A stretch of 34,587 nt of DNA from positions 1-34,587 of the forward strand of contig NZ_RIZI01000178.1 in NCBI RefSeq assembly GCF_003721225.1, written 5' to 3'. Of the stretch, positions 25,943-32,553 are shown one piece after another (positions within the stretch are counted from its first letter, which is position 1; every line of letters begins with the position of its first letter). A model generated the notes under the pieces. It did no database searches and was not told the DNA's origin. It worked only from the letters and a program-made list of their open reading frames with translations. A program made the translations under genes and the position numbers. This DNA is from Acidithiobacillus sulfuriphilus. Its GTDB lineage: Bacteria; Pseudomonadota; Gammaproteobacteria; Acidithiobacillales; Acidithiobacillaceae.

Positions 25943-26193
25943 TGGATCTGCGTCCTCCCCGTTTTGACTGGGGCCTGCGGGTACTGGCCTGCGCCGATAT
26001 CCATAATGATGGCTCCTATCCGGAAATGCCTGCGGATGCGTTGTTGGTGGGCCGGGACAGCGCAGGAGAAATCGTCCGAGTGGGACACCACGAAGAGAGC
26101 AATACGCCCTTGTATCTGGTGGAGTTCGCTAACGGCATGATCGTGGGCTGCCTCGAGGAAGAGATCACCCCGCTGCTGGAGCAGCAGCCATGA
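25939..26193 (+). CDS. Second NifZ-like protein
   Basis: 84 residues. FDWGLRVLACADIHNDGSYPEMPADALLVGRDSAGEIVRVGHHEESNTPLYLVEFANGMIVGCLEEEITPL aligns by eye with the NifZ domain: NDGSYP with NDGTFP, GEIVRVGH with GDVGYVAS, and VGCLEEEITPL with VGxxxxEL. It is a diverged tandem NifZ, starting in the ATGA overlap of nifZ and ending in an ATGA overlap with nifS. A split or duplication of the longer NifZ of other species is possible. Confidence 0.78.
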   Translation: MMDLRPPRFDWGLRVLACADIHNDGSYPEMPADALLVGRDSAGEIVRVGHHEESNTPLYLVEFANGMIVGCLEEEITPLLEQQP

Positions 26194-27371
26194 TGCCCGG
26201 CTCCGTTGTTTACCTGGACAACAACGCGACCACCGCGCTGGCACCGGAGGCCCTGGACGCCATGTTGCCTTACCTCTCCGGTCTTTATGCCAACCCCTCC
26301 AGTGCCTATGGGCCGGCCGCTACGGCGAAAAAGGGAGTGGCCGAGGCGCGGGCAGCCGTGGCTGCGCTCCTGGGCTGCAGTCCGGCAGAGATCGTGTTCA
26401 CCAGCGGGGCGACGGAGAGCAATCACGCCGCCATCCTCGGTGCCCTGTCTGCGGCCTCGGGCAAGCGTCATCTGATCACCAGCCAAGTCGAGCACCCCTC
26501 GGTGCTGCTCATGTGCCGCCATCTGGAACGCTTGGGCATGGAGGTCAGCTACCTGCCGGTGGATAGTGAGGGCCGTCTGGATCTGGCGACGCTGCCGTCG
26601 GCCATTCGTCCGGACACCGCCCTGATCTCTCTGCTCTGGGCCAACAACGAGACGGGGGCCATTTTTCCCATCCCCGAGGCGGCGGCCATTGCCCGCAGCC
26701 GGGGGGTCCTTTTCCATACCGATGCTACCCAGGCCATGGGCAAGATACCGATGGATCTTCGGCAAGTGCCGGTGGATCTGCTCTCCTGCTCCGCGCACAA
26801 GATCCACGGTCCCAAAGGGGTCGGCGCCCTGTACGTGCGCAAGGGCCTGACGCTCCCGCCCCTTTTCCACGGCCATCAGGAACGGGGTCGGCGGGGCGGC
26901 ACGGAGAACGTGCCGGCCATTGTCGGCTTCGGCGTGGCGGCCCGTCTCCACGATGAGTTGGAGCGTGAAATGCGCCGGTTGGCCGCGCTGCGTGACCGTC
27001 TGGAGCGTGGCATCCTGGCCTTCATGCCCTGCGCCCAGGTCCATGCCCAGGACACGCCGCGCCTGCCCAATACCAGCAACATCGGGTTTGCTACCTTGGA
27101 CGGCGAGGAGCTCCTGCACCGCCTGGAGCAGGCGGGTGTCCTGGCATCGGCGGGCGCCGCCTGTGCCGCCGGTGGCCACGAACCCTCCCATGTACTCACG
27201 GCGATGGGGCTGTCCAAGACCTCCGTCCTGGCGTCCTTGCGCTTTTCTCTTGGCCGGTACAGCCGCGCGGAAGACGTGGATCATCTCTTGCGGGTCCTGC
27301 CATCCATCCTCCTCAAGCTGATGGATGTACCCGAAATCATCGCCCGCGAAACACTCTCCTGCGCCCATTGA
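26190..27371 (+). CDS. nifS: NifS, cysteine desulfurase for nitrogenase clusters
   Basis: 393 residues, PLP fold type I. The PLP lysine is K204 (SCSAHKIHGPKG). The catalytic loop cysteine is C325 (SAGAACAAGGHEPSHVL), matching Azotobacter NifS C325. TSGATESNHAAI and HTDATQAMGKIPMDL are also diagnostic. It supplies sulfur for Fe-S cluster assembly. ATGATG is used at the overlap with the preceding stop. The scaffold NifU, usually its neighbour, is not in this window. Confidence 0.95.
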   Translation: MMPGSVVYLDNNATTALAPEALDAMLPYLSGLYANPSSAYGPAATAKKGVAEARAAVAALLGCSPAEIVFTSGATESNHAAILGALSAASGKRHLITSQVEHPSVLLMCRHLERLGMEVSYLPVDSEGRLDLATLPSAIRPDTALISLLWANNETGAIFPIPEAAAIARSRGVLFHTDATQAMGKIPMDLRQVPVDLLSCSAHKIHGPKGVGALYVRKGLTLPPLFHGHQERGRRGGTENVPAIVGFGVAARLHDELEREMRRLAALRDRLERGILAFMPCAQVHAQDTPRLPNTSNIGFATLDGEELLHRLEQAGVLASAGAACAAGGHEPSHVLTAMGLSKTSVLASLRFSLGRYSRAEDVDHLLRVLPSILLKLMDVPEIIARETLSCAH

Positions 27372-27392
27372 AGGCCGGATAAAGGAATTTCC

Positions 27393-27602
27393 ATGAAGAT
27401 CATGATTCGCAAAGACAGCGCCGGCATCCTCTCCGCCTATGTGCCGAAAAAGGACCTGGAGGAACCCATTGTCCAGATGGACAAGCCCCACTTGTGGGGT
27501 GGCGCCATTACCCTGGCCAACGGCTGGCGCCTCGAATTGCCCGATCTGGCGAGCGACACCCGGCTCCCCATCACCGTGGAAGCCAGGCGGCTGGAGGGCT
27601 GA
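27393..27602 (+). CDS. nifT: NifT/FixU small protein
   Basis: 69 residues. MIRKDSAGILSAYVPKKDLEEPIVQMDKP, then LWGGAITLANGWRLELPDL and TRLPITVEARRLEG, is the full NifT/FixU sequence pattern. Its function is unknown; deletions in other diazotrophs have mild or no effect. It lies 21 bases after nifS with AAAGGA before the ATG. Confidence 0.95.
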   Translation: MKIMIRKDSAGILSAYVPKKDLEEPIVQMDKPHLWGGAITLANGWRLELPDLASDTRLPITVEARRLEG

Positions 27603-27605
27603 GCC

Positions 27606-27878
27606 ATGGCCATCTCGGCAGCGGAATTGCAGAACCTGGCGGAACTGGGCAGTACGGCATGCGCCGCCGGGGAGGACGTGCTCGCGGTGCTGCGTCCGCG
27701 CTTCCCCGCCTTGACCATTACTCGTTGTCCATCCTCCGATGTCACGGAATCCCCCTTTCAGCAAGGCGATTACTTTGACCTTCATCTGGTGGATACCAGC
27801 GAGCACTGCTGGCGGCTGACCAACAACATGGCGGCCACCACGGCGGTCCTTCTCGCCATGCATCGGAGGCGCTCATGA
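27606..27878 (+). CDS. Unknown small nif-operon protein
   Basis: 90 residues, not firmly recognised, but it resembles small proteins seen next to nifT in other gammaproteobacterial nif clusters. ELQNLAELGSTACAAGEDVLAVLRPRFPALTITRCPSSDV is followed by SPFQQGDYFDLHLVDTSEHCWRLTNNMAATTAVLLAMHRRRS. There are three cysteines without cluster spacing, and no signal or membrane segment. It overlaps the next gene by four bases (ATGA). Confidence 0.75.
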   Translation: MAISAAELQNLAELGSTACAAGEDVLAVLRPRFPALTITRCPSSDVTESPFQQGDYFDLHLVDTSEHCWRLTNNMAATTAVLLAMHRRRS

Positions 27879-29017
27879 GCGATCCCCTGATCCCCCTATC
27901 CGATCCGGACATCAGCCGGACCGAGCTGGAACAGGTCGAAGAGGTGCTGCGTTCCGAGCGCATCAGCGCCGGCGCGCAAGTGGCGGCCCTTGAGACGGCC
28001 TTTGCGGCGTATTTGGGGCGCCGCCATGCGGTGGCGGTGGCCAGCGGCACCCTGGGCTTGCTGCTCTGTCTCCGGGCTTATGAGCTGCGCGACGGCGACG
28101 AGGTCATCCTCTCTCCCTACAGTTGGCGGCAAATCGGCCATGCGCTGGCCTGGTCCGGGGTGCAACCGGTATTCGCCGATATCGACTACTATTCCGGCAC
28201 CCTCTCCGCCCAAGGGGCGGGGCGCCTCGTTACCGAAAAAACCCGCGCGATCCTGGCGGGCAACACCAAAGGACACCCGGCCGCCTGGTCCGCCCTGCGC
28301 GAACAGGCCGACGCCGCCGGAGTGCTGCTCTTGGAGGATTCCAGCGAGGCCATCGGCTCCCGTTATCAGGAGCGGCTGGTGGGCAACTTTGGCGATTGCG
28401 CGATTTTCGACTTCTCCCAACCCTCCGCCCTGCTCTGCGGCGACGGCGGCATGGTAGTTACCGATGACGACGAGGTGGCCAGCCGCCTGCGCCAGTATGC
28501 ATCCCGCAGCATTGCCGAGCGGATCTCCGTGGTGGCCGCCGCCCGCCCCCCCCTGCAGGCCGGCATGAGCGACCTGCAGGCGGCACTGGGTCTGGCGCAA
28601 CTCGCCCGCCTCGACGGCATCCTGGCCCGCCGCCGGCAGATCGAAGCGCTCTACTATGAATACATGAAATCCTTTGAAGGCATCAAGGACCCCTACCGCG
28701 CCCCGGAAGCCACCGAAGTGCATTGGTTTGTCTATGAGGTGCATCTCGGCACGCGCTTCAGCCGCAGCAGCCGCGACGCCATCGTGGAGGATCTGCGCGT
28801 GCGCGGGATTGAGGCCGCGTCCTACTGCAGCCCCATGCATCTGCAAGCCTATTACCGCGAACGCGGGGCCAACCGCTGCCCCACCGCGGAGCGCGTGGCC
28901 GACCGCACCCTGGTCCTGCCCTTTCACCCGCGCCTGGATGAGGAGCAGATCGCGTTCATTATCGAGACGTTGAAAGAGGCCTCCGTCCATGTCGGGGCCG
29001 GTGCCGCCATTTATTGA
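27875..29017 (+). CDS. DegT/DnrJ/EryC1/StrS-family protein lacking the PLP lysine
   Basis: 380 residues of the fold type I sugar-aminotransferase family: AVASGTLGLLLCLRA, LSPYSWRQIGHALAWSGVQPVFADID, LLEDSSEAIGSRY, VGNFGDCAIFDFS, CGDGGMVVTDDD and MSDLQAALGLAQLARLDGILARRR. In active members the FSFxxxK motif before the GEGG turn supplies the Schiff-base lysine. Here that position is Ser184 (FDFSQPSALLCGDGG). PLP-phosphate and Asp contacts remain. It therefore cannot be an ordinary transaminase; it may bind PLP or a sugar or act structurally. Its position in the nifB operon suggests a nif-specific use. It overlaps the preceding gene and ends 35 bases before a ferredoxin gene. Confidence 0.85.
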   Translation: MSDPLIPLSDPDISRTELEQVEEVLRSERISAGAQVAALETAFAAYLGRRHAVAVASGTLGLLLCLRAYELRDGDEVILSPYSWRQIGHALAWSGVQPVFADIDYYSGTLSAQGAGRLVTEKTRAILAGNTKGHPAAWSALREQADAAGVLLLEDSSEAIGSRYQERLVGNFGDCAIFDFSQPSALLCGDGGMVVTDDDEVASRLRQYASRSIAERISVVAAARPPLQAGMSDLQAALGLAQLARLDGILARRRQIEALYYEYMKSFEGIKDPYRAPEATEVHWFVYEVHLGTRFSRSSRDAIVEDLRVRGIEAASYCSPMHLQAYYRERGANRCPTAERVADRTLVLPFHPRLDEEQIAFIIETLKEASVHVGAGAAIY

Positions 29018-29052
29018 AGTCCCTTGACCACCCAGCAAAGAAGGAGAGTGCA

Positions 29053-29358
29053 ATGCCCGTCGTATCCATCATGCCCAGCGGAAAAACCATTGAAATGCCG
29101 GCAGGAACCCCCTTAGTCGATGCCATCCTGGCCGCCGGTGACTCCATCGCCCAGAAATGCGCAGGCAAGGGCGAATGCGATAGCTGCCATATCTTTGTGC
29201 ACGAAGGGCGCAAGAGCATTTCCAAGATTCAGCGCAAGGAAAACGAGCAGCTCGACAGCATCGTCGGCGTCGGCAGCAAATCGCGCCTTGCCTGTCAGGC
29301 CATCCTGGGCGAGGAAAATGTCACGGTAGAACTCCTGGGCTTTGCCTCGGGGTTATGA
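29053..29358 (+). CDS. 2Fe-2S ferredoxin, Isc/adrenodoxin spacing
   Basis: 101 residues. Ligands C36-X5-C42-X2-C45 (CAGKGECDSC) and C81 (RLACQ) give the spacing of Isc-type and adrenodoxin-type [2Fe-2S] ferredoxins, unlike the plant-type one after nifK. It may serve Fe-S assembly with NifS and IscA or donate electrons. GAAGGAGAG precedes the ATG at 29053; the frame open from 29014 lacks a ribosome site. Confidence 0.88.
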   Translation: MPVVSIMPSGKTIEMPAGTPLVDAILAAGDSIAQKCAGKGECDSCHIFVHEGRKSISKIQRKENEQLDSIVGVGSKSRLACQAILGEENVTVELLGFASGL

Positions 29359-29368
29359 GGAGCACAGC

Positions 29369-29593
29369 ATGGAACATTCACTGGTCATGATTCACGTGCG
29401 TTTTGCCAACGACGGCTCGGTTCAGGAGGTTGGCGAGCGCCCGGCGGCGGCCAGCCCCCAGGCGTGGTTCAATCACTTGAGCCGCAACTCGCACAATTCC
29501 TATGAACCCCTCTCCGGCGGTAGGGGGGTGTTCCGCCTGGATCCGGCGGCGGTCGAACAGATGCAAGCCGCCTTCCCCCCCGTCACCACCTAA
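29369..29593 (+). CDS. Unknown 74-residue protein before the SIR2-like gene
   Basis: Not recognised. HSLVMIHVRFANDGSVQEVGERPAAASPQAWFNHLSRNSHNSYEPLSGGRGVFRLDPAAVEQMQAAFPP reads as a small beta/alpha protein without cysteines. GAGGAG lies eight bases before the ATG. It sits between a ferredoxin and the SIR2-like gene in the nifB operon, so both are probably made with the nif proteins. Confidence 0.7.
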   Translation: MEHSLVMIHVRFANDGSVQEVGERPAAASPQAWFNHLSRNSHNSYEPLSGGRGVFRLDPAAVEQMQAAFPPVTT

Positions 29594-29605
29594 GGAAGCA
29601 AGCTC

Positions 29606-30418
29606 ATGGGCAACGACCTGTCGGACATCCTCAACGGCCTCGCCAATGGACGAGTCATCCCCTACCTGGGCCCCGGCCTGCTGGCCGAGGCCGGGGCGAC
29701 GGTCCCCAGCGATCTGCCGGCCTTGGCAGAAACCCTCAGCAATCAGGTCACCGTCCCCCACCGGATCCGCCGCAACCTCACTGCGGCGGCCCAGTACATC
29801 GAGAACTTCAAGCACCGCAAGACCCTCAAGGATCTGCTCGACAAGACGTTCTCCGTCGAAACCCCGGTGCATCCCCTGCTGCTGGACCTCGCCGCGATGC
29901 ACTTGCCCCTCATCGTCCATCTCTGGTACGACGACAGCATGGCCCGGGCGCTGGCGGGTCAAGCCTCCTGGGGGCGCATTCAGGGCCTCAGTCAGAGCGA
30001 GCATTTCGGGCACTGGACCGGTTGTTACCAGGCCGATGGCCAGGAGGCCGATGCCGCTGCGGCGGAGCAATGGCGCACGGTGCTCTACGAACCCTGGGGA
30101 TCGTTGCGCCCCGCCGGCAATTATCTCGCCTCCGATTCGGATTTTGTCGAAGTCCTGACGGAAATCGACATCCAGACGCCCATCCCCGCGATCGTCCAGG
30201 AGCTCCGCCGCGACCGGCAGTTTCTCTTCATCGGCTGCCGTTTCAATGATCAATTGCAACGCAGCTTTGCCCGCCAGATCATGAAACGCTCTTCCGATCA
30301 CCATTGGGCACTCATCGACGCCCCCCTGAGCCGCAACGAGGAGCGCTTCCTGCGCGAACAGAACATCCTCCCCCTGTCTCTGCCCATCACCGAGTTCGCC
30401 GGCCGCCTCGCCGCCTAG
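29606..30418 (+). CDS. SIR2-like domain protein at the end of the nifB operon
   Basis: 270 residues. GRVIPYLGPGLLAEAG near the N-terminus fits the nucleotide-binding start of the SIR2-like (SIR2_2) domain. A central HPLLLDLAAMHLPLIVHLWYDDSMARAL and DRQFLFIGCRFNDQLQRSFARQIM later on match the second half of that fold (the family's FIGxSxxD-type loop). Some SIR2-like proteins hydrolyse NAD in phage defence; this one has no partner of that kind and lies 12 bases after the previous gene in a nif operon. It could sense or use NAD in nitrogen fixation, perhaps with DraT. AAGGAAG precedes the ATG. Confidence 0.75.
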   Translation: MGNDLSDILNGLANGRVIPYLGPGLLAEAGATVPSDLPALAETLSNQVTVPHRIRRNLTAAAQYIENFKHRKTLKDLLDKTFSVETPVHPLLLDLAAMHLPLIVHLWYDDSMARALAGQASWGRIQGLSQSEHFGHWTGCYQADGQEADAAAAEQWRTVLYEPWGSLRPAGNYLASDSDFVEVLTEIDIQTPIPAIVQELRRDRQFLFIGCRFNDQLQRSFARQIMKRSSDHHWALIDAPLSRNEERFLREQNILPLSLPITEFAGRLAA

Positions 30419-30544
30419 CTTTTCGCACATACCATGACTCCGGGTCCTTTCCGCCTGTGCGGCAGGGAGGACCGTTCCGCCACCGGAGTGCCCTGGTGAT
30501 GGGAGCCATTGGGGAGGGGCGCTAAACCGGCCATGGATGGCCAT
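30419..30544. other. Intergenic gap after the nifB operon
   Basis: 126 bases between convergent genes. A weak hairpin (GGTCC at about 30444 with GGACC at about 30470) could end the nifB-operon transcript, but there is no T-run. Nothing else was recognised. Confidence 0.35.
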
Positions 30545-30772
30545 TCAAAGCCCACCCCCTGCCTGGAAATACCGGCTAACCCATTTCCGCAATGCGACCA
30601 AACTCCAGATCGATTCCACCACGCCGAAGGGCCAAGTGCCTGCCATGAAACCGTAGGCTGCAGATCCCAGGCAGGCTCCGGCAAATGCCAACGTATACCA
30701 AGCAGAACGAGACTCCAGGGCGTAAAACACCATCATTAACGTGACCACGGCAGCGCCGTATAGCGTGAGCAT
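30545..30772 (-). CDS. Small conserved membrane protein
   Basis: 75 residues with two hydrophobic helices, LYGAAVVTLMMVFYAL and WYTLAFAGACLGSAAYGFMAG, then WPFGVVESIWSLVALRKWVSRY. The WPFGVVExIWxxxALxxW ending recurs in small uncharacterised membrane proteins of many proteobacteria. AAGGAG eight bases before the ATG supports the start. It lies 93 bases downstream of the sensor gene on the same strand. Function unknown. Confidence 0.78.
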   Translation of the reverse strand: MLTLYGAAVVTLMMVFYALESRSAWYTLAFAGACLGSAAYGFMAGTWPFGVVESIWSLVALRKWVSRYFQAGGGL

Positions 30773-30865
30773 GGGTCCATCTCCTTGACCGTGACATTAC
30801 CGAGAGCAATTCATTATAGGCTCCATCCCCTCTCAACCTGGATCCGCCATCTGTCGTTTTTCGAC

Positions 30866-31813
30866 TCAAGGCTCCGCCTTCTTGCTCTTCTCCCGCTGGC
30901 GCAAGAGCATCACCTCGGCCTGTGCCCCCAGGAATACATACAATCCCAAGGCCACCAGCAACGCCGCCGCCGCCAACAGCAGCCATACCGCCAGCAGCAG
31001 ATGTTGGGGGGCGTCCATGGCGAACTTGAAGACCAGCATCAGGCCCTCGATGGACACGGCGATGAGGATGGCCGCAATGAAGCGGGTGAGGGTGCGCCGG
31101 GTGGTGCTATGGCGGCGGATGTCCTTGCGCAGCAAGACCTCTTCTTCAAAAATGGTCTTGGCCAGATCAAAGACCGCCAGGGCCAGGGTGAAGAGGATGG
31201 TGGCCTGGAAGGGCGCGCTGAAGTCCCCGAAATTGCCCTTGCTCATCCACAAGGTGCCCAAGGAAAGTAAGGCATGTGCCCCCAGCGCCATGCTGACGGT
31301 CAGCAACCCCAGCGAGAATAACACGTAAAAGATCTTGAAAAATGGCTCAAAGCCGCGCCGGATGTCATCCTCTTCCAGCAGGGACAGGGCACGATCCAGC
31401 TCGCTGTCGGCCACCACCAGCCCCAGCAGCCTGCCTGTCTCGTCGCGCACCGGCGCAGCGGCGGTGACGCAGACATTGCCCGTAGCCGAAGACAGATAGG
31501 GCGGGGTGAGAATCGCCTCCTTCGCATCCCGGGCCAGCCAGTAATAGGGGCGGTGACTTCGGTCTATCCCATCGCCGCCTTGCGCCATCCTGCGCCGGGT
31601 GGCGGCCACATTGTCTCCCACCTGGCGCCCCTGGGCGTCCAGCAGGTAGCACATGTCCAGAAAGGGGTGGCGGGCAATCAGGCAGGCCAGGGTACGGCGC
31701 TGCTCTTCGGCACTGTGGGTAAAAAGCTGCGCGTGGGCCACCCCGCTGACCACGCCGCCGAGGAGGATGCCGAGGTCTTCACGCAATTCGCGAAAATGTT
31801 CAAAACGGTTCAT
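30866..31813 (-). CDS. Membrane protein with an N-terminal PDC/Cache-like sensor domain
   Basis: 315 residues. An N-terminal ligand-sensing domain contains LIARHPFLDMCYLLDAQGRQVGDNV, RPYYWLARDAKEAILTPPYLSSATGNVCVTAAAPVRDETGRLLGLVVADSEL, the Cache/PDC pattern. Four or so membrane helices follow (for example FYVLFSLGLLTVSMALGAHALL, TRFIAAILIAVSIEGLMLVF, LLLAVWLLLAAAALLVALGLYVFL). There is no kinase, GGDEF or methyl-accepting domain, so the output is unclear. Start 31813 has GGAGG 11 bases upstream. The frame stays open to 31996, where an ideal GAGGAGGG precedes an ATG, but the extra 61 residues look non-coding with poorer GC at third positions. Confidence 0.75.
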   Translation of the reverse strand: MNRFEHFRELREDLGILLGGVVSGVAHAQLFTHSAEEQRRTLACLIARHPFLDMCYLLDAQGRQVGDNVAATRRRMAQGGDGIDRSHRPYYWLARDAKEAILTPPYLSSATGNVCVTAAAPVRDETGRLLGLVVADSELDRALSLLEEDDIRRGFEPFFKIFYVLFSLGLLTVSMALGAHALLSLGTLWMSKGNFGDFSAPFQATILFTLALAVFDLAKTIFEEEVLLRKDIRRHSTTRRTLTRFIAAILIAVSIEGLMLVFKFAMDAPQHLLLAVWLLLAAAALLVALGLYVFLGAQAEVMLLRQREKSKKAEP

Positions 31814-31957
31814 GGCGCGGCCAGCCTCCAGTCGCAGAGTCGTAATGCTCCGTGGGCAAGCTGCAGCAAAGGCCATGCCACTCCGGGCGGGCGATGCCGC
31901 GCAGATCAGGACGGGAAAGGGCCGGACGGCGAAAAAATCCGACTGTGCCAAACCTAT

Positions 31958-31973
31958 TGGCACGCAATGTGCT
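31958..31973 (+). promoter_or_regulatory. Orphan sigma-54-like promoter
   Basis: TGGCACGCAATGTGCT matches the -24/-12 consensus TGGCACG-N4-TTGCT in all but one base, with GG and GC ten bases apart. It reads rightward with no gene directly after it and predicts a start near 31984. It overlaps a perfect inverted repeat (31945-31963, GTGCCAA-N5-TTGGCAC). No NifA or NtrC site was found just upstream. Confidence 0.5.
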
Positions 31974-31983
31974 TCACCAGGAT

Positions 31984-32047
31984 TGATCATAGTCATGGTC
32001 AACCCTCCTCAAAGTGGCTTTCCGGGCGGCTCCCCCGCCCCTTTTTT
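31984..32047 (+). ncRNA. Candidate small RNA between the orphan sigma-54 promoter and a terminator
   Basis: The predicted transcript of about 64 bases runs from the orphan -24/-12 site to a plus-strand intrinsic terminator and encodes no ORF with a ribosome site. It contains CCCTCCTC (32003-32010), an anti-Shine-Dalgarno sequence, so it could pair with ribosome sites in trans. It could equally act as an antisense RNA to the leader of the sensor gene, which lies on the other strand. Nitrogen-regulated sRNAs with sigma-54 promoters (such as NrsZ in Pseudomonas) are known; homology to them is not claimed. Confidence 0.38.
32024..32047 (+). terminator. Intrinsic terminator
   Basis: Stem GGGCGG (32024-32029) and CCGCCC (32035-32040), five-base loop, then C and six T residues (32042-32047). 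The T-run is on the plus strand only. No annotated plus-strand gene ends nearby, the last being at 30418 beyond two minus-strand genes, so it implies a separate plus-strand transcript. Confidence 0.7.
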
Positions 32048-32084
32048 ATGCCTGCAAGCCGGCGCCCAGCGGTGTGCGCACCGT

Positions 32085-32156
32085 GTAGAAGCGGCCCATG
32101 GCCGCGACCTGCCCGGGGCGCGAGGCGGTGGGGTCGCGGCCATGGGCCGCTCCTAC
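32085..32156. repeat. REP-like inverted pair (BIME-type), copy 2
   Basis: 32085-32109 and 32132-32156 are 25-base reverse complements with one mismatch, around a 22-base spacer. Each half contains GGCCCATGGCC-type internal symmetry. Bases 32134-32158 are identical to 6732-6756. It resembles REP pairs in Pseudomonas-like genomes. Confidence 0.85.
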
Positions 32157-32175
32157 CGCGGGATATGCGCATATT

Positions 32176-32192
32176 TGCACCGTTATGGTGCA
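32176..32192. promoter_or_regulatory. NtrC-binding site upstream of prkA
   Basis: TGCACCGTTATGGTGCA is a perfect 6-5-6 inverted repeat equal to the NtrC (GlnG) consensus TGCACY-N5-RGTGCA. It is embedded in a longer imperfect inverted repeat (about 32165-32201). Its centre is about 168 bases upstream of the predicted sigma-54 start of prkA, within the usual range for enhancer binding. Confidence 0.82.
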
Positions 32193-32325
32193 TAACGCGC
32201 ATGATCCTGATGCAATGCGCCCATTTCCCGGCTATCTGATTCGTACCAGGGCATGGAACATCTTCGTGCTCCGCAAAGCACGCGCAGACTCGGGAAAAAG
32301 CCCTCTACGGCCTGCCGGCGCGGCT

Positions 32326-32341
32326 TGGCACAGGATGTGCT
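32326..32341 (+). promoter_or_regulatory. Sigma-54 promoter of prkA-yeaH
   Basis: TGGCACAGGATGTGCT has the invariant GG and GC ten bases apart and a full TGGCAC -24 box. The predicted start near 32352 leaves a leader of about 200 bases before prkA. In E. coli the yeaGH operon also has an NtrC-activated sigma-54 promoter, which supports this reading. Confidence 0.78.
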
Positions 32342-32553
32342 AATGTTAACTACGAGAATGACGAAGGATGCCCTGCGGCTGGCACAGGTGGTATTCATCG
32401 GGTGTCGCGCCGTGCCGGGAAAGGCCATCGGGGCCGCCACGTGGACCTATTGCGCGTCATCATGGTCCAATGGACGTCACGCATCGCCAGGGCCAGGCAC
32501 ACGTTGACTGGTCGGTCATTGGGAAACAGCGGCATTGCCGCAAGGAGTGAGCA

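Larger units (their letters stand above)
31814..32553. other. Gene-poor regulatory stretch before prkA
   Basis: 740 bases between divergent genes with no supported CDS. From left to right it holds a sigma-54-like promoter (31958-31973), an intrinsic terminator (32024-32047), a REP-like pair (32085-32156), an NtrC site (32176-32192) and a second sigma-54 promoter (32326-32341). An inverted repeat CGTGCT-N6-AGCACG near 32264 has unknown meaning. All are listed separately. Confidence 0.6.

Noticed and set aside
26016..27863. 615-residue minus-strand open frame
   Set aside because: It lies antisense to nifZ2-nifS-nifT, is rich in His, Gly and Gln as expected of a GC-rich shadow, and has no domain or ribosome site.
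27896..29053. 385-residue minus-strand open frame
   Set aside because: Antisense to the DegT-family gene; no motif.
29606..30418. SIR2-like gene as part of a phage-defence system
   Set aside because: No Argonaute, HerA, TIR or other defence partner is nearby and the gene is embedded in a nif operon.
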